64,000 nt of DNA from an uncultured Acetatifactor sp. (GCA_910577665.1 CAJTOJ010000020.1:4738-68737); one strand, 5' to 3'. Shown: positions 35,049-45,477, counted from the stretch's first letter. Translations and numbers: made by a program. The notes: generated by a model not told the origin, from the letters alone.

Positions 35049-35813
35049 ATGAAGCAGTATAAGAAATATTATGAACTGAAAAACGCTGCCAAGAACAGCC
35101 TGGATGGCAAATATGGTGAGTCTGTGCTGATCTGCTTTCTGGACTGGGGAATCCCTATGGCAGCTTCTTTTGTATTGCACTTTTGTTTCCTCATAACCGT
35201 AGTGGTATTTACAGGTATGAACCCTGTGACGAATTTCATCCTGGATGTACTCACGCTTCTGCTTGGCATCTTTTTCGGCATCCTCCACGGAGGATTGGCG
35301 CTCTATTTTCTGCATGTAGCAAGTGGACAACCCCGGTCAGTGGCCAATCTTTTCCACGGTTTCCAGGCAGATTATAAGAAGATCCTGGTAGTGGCTGGGG
35401 CCTCCATCCTCTGTAATACCCTGTATCTCCAGCCCCAACAGTATCTGGTGCAACGTTATCTGGTCACTATGGACTCCAAGTGGCAGATAGCGGCCCTGCT
35501 TTTCATGGTGCTGGGACTTTGCCTATATCTTCCGGTTTCTCTGGGGATCCGGCTTGGCCTGTACGTGATGCATGACTTTCCACAATATACGGCCCTGGAG
35601 ACACTATCCCTGTGCCGGCGTATGATGCGTGGACATAAAAGGCGGCTTCTGGGACTGTTGTGCAGTTTCCTGCCCATGATGTTTTTATGTGTCTTTACCC
35701 TGTTCATCGGTTTTTTATGGCTGATTCCGTATATGCACATGACCCTCACCTACTTCTACCTGGATCTGGTGCGCCCGGCACAGCCTAAAAAGGCAGCACC
35801 GCGTCCAGATTAG
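35049..35813 (+). CDS. DUF975-family membrane protein
   Basis: About 254 residues with five to six helices. It opens MKQYKKYYELKNAAKNSLDGKYGE, the usual DUF975 start (short helix, K-rich), then VLICFLDWGIPMAASFVLHF, helices through the middle, and ends MTLTYFYLDL. The family is found in many Firmicutes; its function is not established. ATG 35049 follows AAGGAG by seven bases, which is a better start than the frame's upstream ATG at 34962. A hairpin overlaps its end. Confidence 0.78.
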   Translation: MKQYKKYYELKNAAKNSLDGKYGESVLICFLDWGIPMAASFVLHFCFLITVVVFTGMNPVTNFILDVLTLLLGIFFGILHGGLALYFLHVASGQPRSVANLFHGFQADYKKILVVAGASILCNTLYLQPQQYLVQRYLVTMDSKWQIAALLFMVLGLCLYLPVSLGIRLGLYVMHDFPQYTALETLSLCRRMMRGHKRRLLGLLCSFLPMMFLCVFTLFIGFLWLIPYMHMTLTYFYLDLVRPAQPKKAAPRPD

Positions 35814-35823
35814 CGGTACTGCC
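35792..35823 (+). terminator. Possible terminator hairpin at the DUF975 gene end
   Basis: GGCAGCACCGC and GCGGTACTGCC pair with one mismatch across the stop codon, followed by a pyrimidine-rich stretch but no clean U tract. It lies between convergent genes. Confidence 0.4.
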
Positions 35824-35893
35824 TCCCATTGTCTTACTTTCTATTTGCGGTTCCCTGCCTGGACCGCCGCTCCATCCGAACCGGATGTTTTCC

Positions 35894-37016
35894 TTAAGCC
35901 TGGACTGTATCCTTGGTATGGATCCACTTTAAATATCCATTGATAAAGGGATCCAGGGCACCGTCCAATACCCCATCTGCATTGCCAGTCTCTACCTCTG
36001 TGCGCAGGTCCTTTACCAGCTTGTAGGGCTGCAATACATAGGAACGGATCTGGTTGCCCCAGCCGATATCCTTCACTTCTCCGCGGATGTCAGACAGTTT
36101 CTCCACATTGGCCTCCTGCTTCAGCAGAAACAGCTTGGCCTTCAGCATCTGCATGGCCTTATCCTTGTTCTGGAACTGGCTTCTCTCATTCTGGCACTGG
36201 ACCACGGTTCCCGTGGGAATATGGGTGATCCGGATGGCAGAGGAAGTCTTGTTGATATGCTGTCCACCTGCACCGCTGCTGCGGTAGGTGTCAATGCGCA
36301 GATCCTTTTCATCAATCTCCACATCCAGGTCTTCCTCAATGTCCGGCATCACATCCAGGGATACGAACGAGGTCTGCCGTTTTCCCTGGGCATTAAAAGG
36401 AGAGATCCGCACCAGACGGTGTACCCCCTTCTCTGACTTCAGATAGCCATAGGCATTGACTCCGTTTACCTGGAATGTCACCGATTTGATACCAGCTTCA
36501 TCGCCGTCCAGATAGTCCAGCACCTCCAGGTCAAAGCCCTTCCTCTCCGCCCATCTGGTGTACATACGGTAGAGCATACTGCACCAGTCGCAGCTCTCCG
36601 TGCCACCGGCCCCGGCATTCAGCTTCAGTATGGCATTGTTCTTGTCATACTCACCGGAAAGCAGGGTGCCGATACGCAGCTCCTCAAATTTACTGACAAA
36701 ATCGTTCAGTTCTTCGCGGATCTCCGCCACCATGGAATCGTCATTTTCCTCATAGCCAAGCTCAATCAGCGTGAGAATATCCTCCTTCTGGTTAAACAGG
36801 CCATTGCATTCCTCCACCGTATCCTTCAGGTTCTTCAGCTCTTTCATCTTATTGTTGGAGCGGTCCGGATCCTCCCAGAAACCGGGAGCCTCCATCTCCA
36901 TCTCCAGTTCTTCTATCCTCTTTGACTTGTTAGCCAGGTCAAAGTGAATCCCTCACTTCCGCTAATGGAGTTTCGTAAGCCAGAATTTCGGCTTTCATCT
37001 GATCTAATTCTACCAC
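35894..37016 (-). CDS. prfB: Peptide chain release factor 2, with programmed +1 frameshift
   Basis: Release factor 2 recognises UGA and UAA stop codons. The main frame (from 36940 down) carries RF2 signatures: GAGGTESCDWCSMLYRMY, the anticodon-like region ISPFNAQGKRQTSF and the GGQ motif SSGAGGQHINKTSSA that triggers hydrolysis. The first 25 codons, from GTG 37016 (RBS AAGGTG), read VVELDQMKAEILAYETPLAE and end at CTT TGA at 36944-36939. Skipping one base at 36941 continues in frame as DLANKSKRIEEL into the main frame. That is the classic prfB autoregulation: when RF2 is scarce the ribosome shifts. A GAGGG motif lies a few bases before the slip site. The product would be 373 residues. It lies just downstream of secA. 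Confidence 0.95.
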
Positions 37017-37101
37017 TTAACGTCACCTTCTTTCTATAAACTATAAATTTGTTTTATTACTTGATAGGAATATTTATTTCCTCTCTGGCAGGTTCCAGTC
37101 A

Positions 37102-39669
37102 TCAAGCCTTCCGGCCACAGCACTGCTTGTACTTCTTCCCGCTTCCGCAGGGGCAGGGATCATTGGGGTAAATCTTGGCATTGTCCCGCTTTACCGGGCC
37201 TTTCTGCACGCTGTCATCCTTGTTGGTACCTGTGACTTTTGCCACCTGTTCCCGCTCCACCTTTTGCTCCACCTTGATGTGGAAGAGCAGGCGCACGGTC
37301 TCCTCCTTGATGTTCTGGGTCATCTCATCAAACATATCGTAACCGCTCATCTTGTATTCCACCAGCGGATCCCTCTGGCCATAAGCCTGGAGACCGATAC
37401 CCTGGCGCAGTTGCTCCATATCATCAATGTGATCCATCCACTTCCTGTCAATGACCTTCAGCAGGATCACCCGCTCCAGCTCCCTGATGGCTTCGGAATT
37501 GGGGAATTCCGCCTCCTTGCCCTCATAAAGTTTCACAGCCTCCTCCTTGAGCTGCTGCTTCAAGCCATTTTTCTTGGGTGTCTTCACCCGTCCGCTGTTC
37601 ACAGGCTGCAACGGAATGGTAGGAATCAGAAGCGTGTTCAGCTCATTGAAATTCCAGTCCTCAACTGCTGCATCCTCATTGATGCTGATATCCACGCAGT
37701 TCTCTGTGATATCTGTGATCATCTTATAGATAAAGTCCCGCATGCTCTCACCGTTTAAGACCCTAAGCCGCTCCTCATAGATGATCTCCCTCTGCTCACT
37801 CATGACCCTGTCATACTCCAGCAGATTCTTGCGGATACCGAAATTGTTGTTCTCAATCTTCTTCTGGGCAGTCTCAATGGCACTGGTCAAGGCCTTGTGC
37901 TCAATCTCCTGCCCCTCCGGTACACCCAGGGCGTTGAACATGCCGATGAGACGCTCTGAACCAAACAGCCGCATCAATTCATCCTGTAGGGAAATGTAGA
38001 ATTTAGACTCCCCCGGATCTCCCTGACGGCCGCTTCGTCCTCGCAGCTGGTTGTCTATACGTCTGGACTCGTGGCGCTCCGTGCCAATGATCTTCAAGCC
38101 TCCTGCTGCCCTGGCTTCCTCATCCAGCTTGATATCTGTACCACGGCCTGCCATGTTGGTTGCAATGGTAACAGCTCCATGGATACCGGCATCTGCCACG
38201 ATCTCTGCCTCCAGCTCATGGAACTTGGCATTCAGCACCTTATGCTGGATCCCCCGCTTTTTCAGCAGGCTGCTCAGTTCTTCACTGGACTCGATGGTAA
38301 TGGTGCCTACCAGAACAGGCTGGCCCTTGGCATGGGCCTCCTCCACCGCTTCCACAATCGCCTGGAGCTTCTCTGCCCTGGTCTTGTACACGGCATCCTG
38401 CCGGTCAATACGGGCCACCGGAACATTGGTGGGGATCTCCACCACATCCATGCTGTAGATCTCCTCGAACTCCTTGGCCTCTGTCATGGCTGTACCGGTC
38501 ATGCCGCATTTTTTCTCAAACAGATTGAAGAAGTTCTGGAAGGTAATAGTAGCCAGGGTCTTACTCTCCCGTTTTACCTTCACATGCTCCTTGGCCTCGA
38601 TTGCCTGATGGAGGCCGTCCGAGTAGCGGCGTCCCGGCATGATACGCCCGGTAAATTCATCCACAATCAGCACCTGGTCATCCTTCACTACATAGTCCTG
38701 GTCCCGGAACATAAGATTGTGTGCCCTAAGGGCCAGAATGATATTGTGCTGGATCTCCAGATTCTCAGGATCTGCATAATTCTCTATATGGAAGAACTGC
38801 TCCACCTTCTTCACGCCGGCCTCGGTGAGGTTGATGACCTTGTCTTTCTCATTGACAATGAAATCTCCTGTCTCCTCCTGCACCACACCCATAATGGCGT
38901 CCATCTTGGTCAGTTCCTGCATGTCCGCACCACGCTGCATACGCCTGGCCAGCAGGTCACACATTTCGTAAAGGGCCGTGGACTTGCCACTCTGGCCGGA
39001 AATGATGAGCGGGGTCCTGGCTTCGTCAATCAGCACGGAGTCCACTTCATCAATGATACAATAGTGAAGCTTCCTCAGTACCAGCTGCTCTTTGTAGATC
39101 ACCATATTGTCACGCAGGTAGTCGAATCCCAGCTCATTGTTGGTCACATAGGTAATATCACAGTTATAGGCCTTCTGGCGTTCCTCGCTGGTCATGCTGT
39201 TCAGAACCACACCCACTGTCAGTCCCAGGAATTCATGGATCTGTCCCATCCACTCTGCGTCACGCTTTGCCAGATAATCATTGACCGTGACCACATGTAC
39301 CCCCTTGCCTTCCAGGGCATTCAGGTAGGCAGGGAGGGTAGCCACCAGGGTCTTGCCTTCACCAGTCCTCATCTCCGCAATACGCCCCTGGTGCATAATG
39401 ATTCCGCCAATAAGCTGTACCCGGAAATGCTCCATGTTCAGAACCCGCTTCGCCGCCTCCCGGACGGTTGCAAACGCATCCGGAAGAATATCGTCCAGCT
39501 TCTCCCCCTCCTCCAGACGTTTCTTAAACTCCGCTGTCCTGGCACGCAGCGCCTCATCGGACATCTGCTGCATCGTAGGCCGGAGGGCTTCGATCTGATC
39601 CACCATGGGCATGATCCGTTTCAATTCCCGCTGGCTGCGAGTCCCAAAAATCTTATCTATTACCTTCAC
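37102..39669 (-). CDS. secA: Preprotein translocase ATPase SecA
   Basis: An 855-residue SecA, the ATPase that drives secreted proteins through SecYEG. Walker A is RTGEGKTLVATLP, followed by DYLAKRDAEWM, the DEAD-like IIDEVDSVLIDEARTPL and motif VI ELRGRSGRQGDPG-like sequence; the C-terminal zinc-binding tail is CPCGSGKKYKQCCG. The start is a GTG at 39669 with GGGA upstream. The secA-prfB order is a common one in Firmicutes and the 85-bp gap suggests cotranscription. Full length, no oddities. Confidence 0.97.
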   Translation of the reverse strand: MKVIDKIFGTRSQRELKRIMPMVDQIEALRPTMQQMSDEALRARTAEFKKRLEEGEKLDDILPDAFATVREAAKRVLNMEHFRVQLIGGIIMHQGRIAEMRTGEGKTLVATLPAYLNALEGKGVHVVTVNDYLAKRDAEWMGQIHEFLGLTVGVVLNSMTSEERQKAYNCDITYVTNNELGFDYLRDNMVIYKEQLVLRKLHYCIIDEVDSVLIDEARTPLIISGQSGKSTALYEMCDLLARRMQRGADMQELTKMDAIMGVVQEETGDFIVNEKDKVINLTEAGVKKVEQFFHIENYADPENLEIQHNIILALRAHNLMFRDQDYVVKDDQVLIVDEFTGRIMPGRRYSDGLHQAIEAKEHVKVKRESKTLATITFQNFFNLFEKKCGMTGTAMTEAKEFEEIYSMDVVEIPTNVPVARIDRQDAVYKTRAEKLQAIVEAVEEAHAKGQPVLVGTITIESSEELSSLLKKRGIQHKVLNAKFHELEAEIVADAGIHGAVTIATNMAGRGTDIKLDEEARAAGGLKIIGTERHESRRIDNQLRGRSGRQGDPGESKFYISLQDELMRLFGSERLIGMFNALGVPEGQEIEHKALTSAIETAQKKIENNNFGIRKNLLEYDRVMSEQREIIYEERLRVLNGESMRDFIYKMITDITENCVDISINEDAAVEDWNFNELNTLLIPTIPLQPVNSGRVKTPKKNGLKQQLKEEAVKLYEGKEAEFPNSEAIRELERVILLKVIDRKWMDHIDDMEQLRQGIGLQAYGQRDPLVEYKMSGYDMFDEMTQNIKEETVRLLFHIKVEQKVEREQVAKVTGTNKDDSVQKGPVKRDNAKIYPNDPCPCGSGKKYKQCCGRKA

Positions 39670-39988
39670 TTAGATTCCCATACCTTTCTGTGGCCGTGAC
39701 AGGTGTGACACAGATCCATGCCATTTCCAGGCACACCTGGGCACTTTTTCCTTAAACCTATTGCCTATTGTATCAGATTTATCCCCATGATTCAACACTT
39801 ACCCATCCTACAGGGTCATATTTTGTAAATCCCATGTCACTGTTCGCTCAATATTGCCGCCAGATGTTTTCACGCGTTGTTTGTGTGACAAACCGGGACT
39901 GTATACGTCAGAATGAACGTTCTTTGCTCGTCTTGTATGCATCACATTGCTGTTACGGCTACGCCGTGAACAACAGCAAAATCCCAAC
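39670..39988. other. Intergenic stretch upstream of secA, with inverted repeat
   Basis: About 320 bp without a recognisable gene; it should contain the secA promoter. An inverted repeat at 39949-39979 (TGCTGTT and CGGC pairing with GCCG and AACAGCA) lies just after the chemoreceptor stop. It has no U tract, so a terminator role is uncertain. Confidence 0.5.
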
Positions 39989-41749
39989 TCACGAAACAGC
40001 ATTTCCATTTGCTGCAAAATGCTTGATTTCCTGTTCCAGCACCCCGCTTACCTCCTGGCATACATTTACAGCGTTTTGGACCTCGTTCATCTTATCCACC
40101 AGGCTGGCCGCATTCTCAGCGGATACATCCATGGCGGCAGAACCTTCCCCCACAGCATTTGTAATAAACCCAACCGAATCGATCATATTTCCCATGCTGT
40201 CATTCAGTCCTTTCGAACTGTTGGAAAAATTCTGAAGTATAGAGTAGAATTCCTCCATGTTATGCACATACTCATCCATGGCTTCCACAAACTGGTCATA
40301 ATCCTTTAATACATTGTTATTGATATATTCCAGGACCTCCGAAGTATTCTCTGCCAGATCCCGGACCGTTTCAATGACTTCCTGGTTGATGTGCTGGATA
40401 TTCTTGGCTGTTTTCTGACTTGTCTCAGCAAGGGAATTGATCTCACTTGCCACCACAGCAAACCCCCGTCCTGCCTCCCCGGCCCTGGCGGCTTCAATAG
40501 AGGCATTCAATGACAGCAAGGTGGTCTCATTTGCAATATTCAGAATGGTCTCTGACAAAGTGTTGATTCTGGATACTTTCTCACTGTTCTGGATAGAACG
40601 GTTTAACAATGCCGTGATCTCTCCCACCTTCTTTACCGTAATGCTCTTGACCTCCATCACATGGTCTTTCATTGCCCTGGCATCATCAGAGACCTTCACC
40701 GCTTTCTCAGATCCGTGATTAGCCTCATTCCAGAGGACATCTACCTGGGCTTTGACTTCCCCGATGGTGTTCTGGATCCCACCTGTGGTATCAGAGACCA
40801 CTTCCATATTGGCAGACAGCTCTTCCAGGGCAGCAGAAGACTCCGTAATATTCATGTTTGCGGTGCTGACCATAGTGACGATCTGTCCGTTGGATCTGGA
40901 TATAGCCTGTGTGCTTTCTGATACTTTATGGATGATATTCTGCAGCGTCTCCAGAAAATCATTCATGCCTCCCACCAGGATAGAGAGCTCGCTTCTCGTG
41001 CGGGTGGTAATCCGCGCCTTCAGATCCCCCTTGTTTGCATTGATGTCCTCAATCATCAAATGCAGTTCCCGGGATGATTTTTTGATGGGCCGGATTACAT
41101 TGTACTGGAACAGTATCTGATTGATGCCAATGATTACAAAAATGGCAACCGCCCCCAGTATACTTGTGTTGATCGTACGGCTGTACATGACCTGTTGCTC
41201 CTTACGGATAGAAGCGATAGCCTGTTCAAAATATGCATTGGCAAGCTCCAGGTTGCTGTCGAATTTCTCATCTTCCTGCTCCAGGGCATCAATCTGCCCA
41301 ATGACTTCCTCTGTGCTTTTTCCCTCCGAGGACAGCAGTACACTCCTCGCATTCTTTGTGTATGCCGTCAGACCCGCCTGCATATCTGCAATGTCTACAT
41401 CCCCGTTTCCTTCCAGATAAGTCTCCAGCTGTATAATATCCTGGGACAGCTGGTTGTAACGCTTATCTATGTTTTCCAGCAGATGTTCCCTCTCCTCCAC
41501 TTCCCCGGTAGCCAGATATGCATAAATATATCTCTGGATCTTCTCATAATCCTTTTTCATATCTCCCCGGAGCACCATGGCGGACAAATATGTATCACTG
41601 ATTTTATTATATTGCTCTATCGTATTCCGGAAATTGTTGATACTGGTTCCAAAATAAATGCCGAACACCACCATCAATACCAGGTTCATAAGAATCAGCT
41701 GTGTAGTAATACGGCTCCAGAATGATACTTTGGGCATATTTTTGTTCAT
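39989..41749 (-). CDS. Methyl-accepting chemotaxis protein
   Basis: About 586 residues. One helix (TTQLILMNLVLMVVFGIYF), an extracellular four-helix-bundle sensor of about 160 residues, a second helix (ILGAVAIFVIIGINQILF), a HAMP-like region with VIRPIKKSSRELHLM, and a long cytoplasmic coiled coil with the conserved tip LLSLNASIEAARAGEAGRGF and VVASEINSLAETSQKTAKNI. It would pass ligand signals to CheA/CheW, which are not in the window. ATG 41749 (MNKNMPKVSFW) is chosen: GGAGGAG lies nine bases upstream and the preceding frame is not protein-like. The ligand is unknown. Confidence 0.93.
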   Translation of the reverse strand: MNKNMPKVSFWSRITTQLILMNLVLMVVFGIYFGTSINNFRNTIEQYNKISDTYLSAMVLRGDMKKDYEKIQRYIYAYLATGEVEEREHLLENIDKRYNQLSQDIIQLETYLEGNGDVDIADMQAGLTAYTKNARSVLLSSEGKSTEEVIGQIDALEQEDEKFDSNLELANAYFEQAIASIRKEQQVMYSRTINTSILGAVAIFVIIGINQILFQYNVIRPIKKSSRELHLMIEDINANKGDLKARITTRTRSELSILVGGMNDFLETLQNIIHKVSESTQAISRSNGQIVTMVSTANMNITESSAALEELSANMEVVSDTTGGIQNTIGEVKAQVDVLWNEANHGSEKAVKVSDDARAMKDHVMEVKSITVKKVGEITALLNRSIQNSEKVSRINTLSETILNIANETTLLSLNASIEAARAGEAGRGFAVVASEINSLAETSQKTAKNIQHINQEVIETVRDLAENTSEVLEYINNNVLKDYDQFVEAMDEYVHNMEEFYSILQNFSNSSKGLNDSMGNMIDSVGFITNAVGEGSAAMDVSAENAASLVDKMNEVQNAVNVCQEVSGVLEQEIKHFAANGNAVS

Positions 41750-41987
41750 TTCTCCATGCTCCTCCATCGATGTGATTCTTCTTTGCGGACCCCCGGATCC
41801 GGCTTCACCCCTCTTGCCCCACAGACATGCCAATATGATGTGGCACTTCTATAACGCATGGATCATTATATACTATGTCTGTTATAAAGTCAAATATGTA
41901 GTCACCTGTCTTCCCGCAGCCATAACCTGCGAAAAGTATAGTGACAGCGCTCACAGCCGCCGGAAAATGAACCTATCCCTTTCCAGA

Positions 41988-44159
41988 TCATAGTCCCGCC
42001 AGCTCACCGAACCGCAGTACCAGCTCTTCTGGCAGACTTCCCTTCTGTAGATATACAGAACAGCTTTTGCCATCCTTCCCCTCAAGGCGGAGCCGTATGC
42101 CATTCCTCCAGAACACATTGGACCTGCCAGATTCATAACTGACCAGCCCAAGGAGGGTGCGGATGGCGGCGGGGTCTGTAACCCTCAGACACAGCTCCTC
42201 CTCTTCCAGTTCCAGTCCCTCCTGGGCTTCTGCCTCTTTTGTCCCTGTGCCAGAGGGCTTCTCCTGGGCCAGGGCTACCCCATAGACCTGTCTGGCCAGT
42301 GTCACCAGCTCCTCCCTGGTCCAGCTTGTGTCTGGCGGATAATGTCCCAGAGACAGTTCGATCTCCTCCACATCCGCCGGATCCAGATCTGCCGTCCACT
42401 CCCCCAGTCCTGCCGCTTCCAGGGCTTCTATGGTACGGCTCATACCTTCATAGACCGGACAGTTATAACGATATCTTCCATCTGGATAGGGTAGATCCAT
42501 TTCCAGCAGTATCCGGCCCCCATCCCCTATCAGTATCTTAGGATGTTCCAGACAGTCATAGTTATAAGCTTCCAGGATATCATGTATTACTTCTCGCTCT
42601 TCCTTTACCATCTTGCTTCTCTGTCCTTTGACCAGAATCAGCTTTCCAAGCGGTTCTTCCTCTTCTATGTCCTCTATGTCAAACAGATAATTCTGTTCCA
42701 GATAGGTCTCGCTACAGACAAGAGGAGCCAGCACCTGACTGTCGGCGCTGGTAGCCTCGTATTCCCGGTAATAGCTCCTGCCGTTTTTCAAAGTGACCCT
42801 GACCATAATCTTGTCCCTGTTTCCCTGTACTGGTTTTGCTCCGGGCATATACCTGTCCGTCATCCGTTCCAGAAAAGCATAGGCCGTCTGTGCATCCTCA
42901 TACTGCATCCTCCTCAAGGATTCTTCTATGCGGCTGTACTCATGTCTGTCCGTCCGGTTGCACAGGTCCGGATCGTAGATGGCTATCTGGGCGATGTCCT
43001 CCTGATCCGGCAGATATGTGTCATACCCCAGCCAGTCAAAGCAAAAGGCAACATCCAGCAGAAGCACTGCCATCACTATCCCTGTCATCTGTGCCCAGTG
43101 GGCCAGGAATGCCTTGAACTCCATGGAAAATATCATGTCCAGCACCCCCAGCGCCAGTACGGCGAAAAGCACTGCCCCAAATATCCCCCAGCCCACGGCC
43201 TGGTAATCATCCACCAGCAGCACGAACAGAAGCCATCCTCCCATTCCGGCTATGGCTCCCGCCAGGATCCGCATAAGGACAGACAGTCCCTTGTTCCGGA
43301 CACCCTGTTCCGCCAGTTCCGAAGGCCGTCTCTGATAGAGGAAGAACGCACATCCTCCCAGAGCTGCTGCTATCAGAATCTGATGCACCAGGCAGTTGAT
43401 AACCCCCAGCATGGATTCCCAGGGCCGGTCCGCTGCCCTGGCCAGCAGATAGATGGATCCCACAAGGGGAGATGCATAGGCTGCCGGTATGGCTTCCCCT
43501 GCCTCATAAAAGGTATCCAGATACAATACGGCAAAACCAAGTCCCAGCCCATAGATGCAGATTACTCCTGTTCCCAGAAGCAGCATACATGTAATGGCAT
43601 TCAGCATATTACCACTGATCATCACAGCCACCAGCACCAGGTGATACACCAGCAGAAATGTCACTGTAAGGACACATATGACGATACCTGTCTCCTTTGC
43701 CACAGCAAAGGCCCCTCCTGCCCCCATCAGGTCATAAGCTGTAACCCCAGCCATGCCCCCGGTGAACAGCACGCTCAGAAGCATGGGCACAAACCAGATC
43801 AGAAAGCCGTCCAGCCAGCATACCCCGTACAAAGTACGCCGCTTAACGGGCAGGCTGTGCCAGGTATCCACATGCCGCTTGCGGAAAGCATACCGGAAAC
43901 CGAAAATCCCAGTGATCATGGCCCCCAGAATGGCAAGTATACCCCCTGCCACAGTCACATAGCCCTTCACAAATGCCGCCATATATATCACAATCGCTTC
44001 GGCTTCCTTCGGGTAAACATAGTTATCCAGATTACTCCTGACAATCAGGAAGGGTACAAACAGGATCAGAAAATGTCCCAGCACAGACAATGACAACATC
44101 CAGAGCCGGTGCCGCATTTCCTCTGCCATTGCCTTAAGAAATAAGTGCTTTGACGTCAT
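41988..44159 (-). CDS. ABC transporter membrane component of a Ytr-like system
   Basis: A 723-residue membrane protein. Its N-terminal half has eight or more helices (MLSLSVLGHFLILFVPFLIV; GGILAILGAMITGIFGFRY) and the C-terminal half is a soluble extracellular domain from about residue 380. The gene starts 26 bp inside the end of the ATPase gene, showing tight coupling, and the two form a GntR-ATPase-permease operon like Bacillus ytr. Such systems are induced by cell-wall antibiotics. The exact transport role is not known. No frame damage. Confidence 0.82.
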   Translation of the reverse strand: MTSKHLFLKAMAEEMRHRLWMLSLSVLGHFLILFVPFLIVRSNLDNYVYPKEAEAIVIYMAAFVKGYVTVAGGILAILGAMITGIFGFRYAFRKRHVDTWHSLPVKRRTLYGVCWLDGFLIWFVPMLLSVLFTGGMAGVTAYDLMGAGGAFAVAKETGIVICVLTVTFLLVYHLVLVAVMISGNMLNAITCMLLLGTGVICIYGLGLGFAVLYLDTFYEAGEAIPAAYASPLVGSIYLLARAADRPWESMLGVINCLVHQILIAAALGGCAFFLYQRRPSELAEQGVRNKGLSVLMRILAGAIAGMGGWLLFVLLVDDYQAVGWGIFGAVLFAVLALGVLDMIFSMEFKAFLAHWAQMTGIVMAVLLLDVAFCFDWLGYDTYLPDQEDIAQIAIYDPDLCNRTDRHEYSRIEESLRRMQYEDAQTAYAFLERMTDRYMPGAKPVQGNRDKIMVRVTLKNGRSYYREYEATSADSQVLAPLVCSETYLEQNYLFDIEDIEEEEPLGKLILVKGQRSKMVKEEREVIHDILEAYNYDCLEHPKILIGDGGRILLEMDLPYPDGRYRYNCPVYEGMSRTIEALEAAGLGEWTADLDPADVEEIELSLGHYPPDTSWTREELVTLARQVYGVALAQEKPSGTGTKEAEAQEGLELEEEELCLRVTDPAAIRTLLGLVSYESGRSNVFWRNGIRLRLEGKDGKSCSVYLQKGSLPEELVLRFGELAGL

Positions 44160-45036
44160 AGCCCTTCACCTCCGTTTCGCTGATAAAGATCTCCTCCAGG
44201 GACAAGGGCAGCAGTTCATAAAAGAACGGGGACACCTTCTCCAGAAAGGCCTCCACTTCCTCCCGCCTGCCCCGCACAGTAAAGGTATAGAGAGCCCCCC
44301 TGTTTTCCATGGCCAGGATATCCATCCCCTCCCGCAACTGTTCCAGGGTGGTTTTCACCTTGATGACACACTGTATCTTGTGGATATTCACCTTCATCTC
44401 TTCCAGATCCTTCTCAAACAGGATTCCGCCTCTGTGCAGCATTCCTACATGCTCACAGATGTCCTCCAGCTCCCGCAGGTTATGGGAGGCGATGACAGGA
44501 GTCAGTCCCCTCTCCCCCATCTCCCGGACGAAAATTGCCTTCACTGCCTGACGCATCACCGGATCCAGCCCGTCAAAAGTCTCATCACAGAGCAAGTATT
44601 TTGTTCCCGCACACACTCCGCAGAGCACAGACAACTGCTTCTTCATTCCCTTGGAGAAGGTATTGTTCTTCCGGCGGATATCCAGACCGAATCTCTCCAT
44701 CAGCACTCGCCATTTCGCCTGGTCAAAACCAGGATAATAGGTACTGTACAGCCTGCACATATCCCTGGGCGTACCACTCTTGAAGAAATACTGGTCATCC
44801 GACAGGTAGAAGATATTTCCCTTGGCTACAGGATTGTCGTAGACTTCCTCCCCATCCACCAGGACATTGCCCTTATCCGGCTTGAGCACACCGCTCATAA
44901 GCCGCATCAAAGTGGACTTTCCCGCCCCGTTGGTGCCAATCAGGCCGTATACATGTCCTTCCTCAATGGAGGCTGTCACCTGGTCAATGGCTTTTACTTT
45001 GTCAAACGATTTACTCACATTCCGGAACTCTATCAT
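44134..45036 (-). CDS. ABC transporter ATP-binding protein of a Ytr-like system
   Basis: About 300 residues. ATPase motifs: Walker A GLIGTNGAGKSTLMRL, signature TFSKGMKKQLSVL, Walker B KYLLCDETFDGLDP and the switch His VIASHNLRELED. The last 80 residues form a regulatory C-terminal domain. ATG 45036 (MIEFRNVSKSF) is chosen over an in-frame ATG at 45060. It overlaps the 3' end of the GntR gene by 26 bp and the 5' end of the permease gene by 26 bp, so all three are translationally coupled. Confidence 0.9.
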   Translation of the reverse strand: MIEFRNVSKSFDKVKAIDQVTASIEEGHVYGLIGTNGAGKSTLMRLMSGVLKPDKGNVLVDGEEVYDNPVAKGNIFYLSDDQYFFKSGTPRDMCRLYSTYYPGFDQAKWRVLMERFGLDIRRKNNTFSKGMKKQLSVLCGVCAGTKYLLCDETFDGLDPVMRQAVKAIFVREMGERGLTPVIASHNLRELEDICEHVGMLHRGGILFEKDLEEMKVNIHKIQCVIKVKTTLEQLREGMDILAMENRGALYTFTVRGRREEVEAFLEKVSPFFYELLPLSLEEIFISETEVKGYDVKALIS

Positions 45037-45403
45037 CCTTTTCCTCCCCATATATTTCATCCAGCTTCCTAAGCAGCACCTCCTGGCCGATCCCTACCTC
45101 CTTAGCCTTGGCCGTAGCCTCCTGCCAGGCCAGCAGTGCTTTGTCCTGCCTGCCCTCCCGCCACTCATTATCCGCTGTCACAAAGGTGCCCCGGCCAGAC
45201 ACAGTGTACAGATAACCATCCTGCTCCAGCTGGGCATAGGCCCTCTGTACCGTGTTGGGATTCACGGACAACTCTATAGCCAGGCTGCGCACACTGGGCA
45301 TCCGGGTCAGAGGTTCTAAGCCGCCGTTTGCGATCAGTTGTTCCAGCTTTTCCACCATCTGTTCATAGATGGGACGTTTATCCCGAAAATCTAACAATAT
45401 CAC
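45011..45403 (-). CDS. GntR-family (YtrA subfamily) transcriptional repressor
   Basis: About 130 residues. The wHTH of the GntR family is clear: YEQMVEKLEQLIANGGL, then MPSVRSLAIELSVNPNTVQRAYAQLEQDGYLY and SGRGTFVT. The short C-terminal part is the YtrA-type helical domain rather than a ligand-binding domain. GTG 45403 is set by AAAGGAT about eight bases upstream; the frame's ATG at 45457 would add a weak 18-residue extension. It is the first gene of its operon and almost certainly binds the perfect inverted repeat at 45478-45502, repressing itself and the ABC genes. Confidence 0.9.
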   Translation of the reverse strand: MILLDFRDKRPIYEQMVEKLEQLIANGGLEPLTRMPSVRSLAIELSVNPNTVQRAYAQLEQDGYLYTVSGRGTFVTADNEWREGRQDKALLAWQEATAKAKEVGIGQEVLLRKLDEIYGEEKDDRVPECE

Positions 45404-45477
45404 AGCATTATCCTTTCTATTCTGATTTTTGTGTGTTCCATCCAGACTCTCATGCAACTTTATGGTAATTATTATGT

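Noticed and set aside
38071..39699. Long plus-strand frame across secA
   Set aside because: Antisense shadow of SecA with no domain or ribosome-binding site.
39949..39979. Inverted repeat as chemoreceptor terminator
   Set aside because: It pairs well but has no U tract on either strand, so I only note it as an inverted repeat.
42543..44093. Long plus-strand frame across the ABC permease gene
   Set aside because: His/Gln/Pro-rich shadow of a membrane protein gene; no motif.
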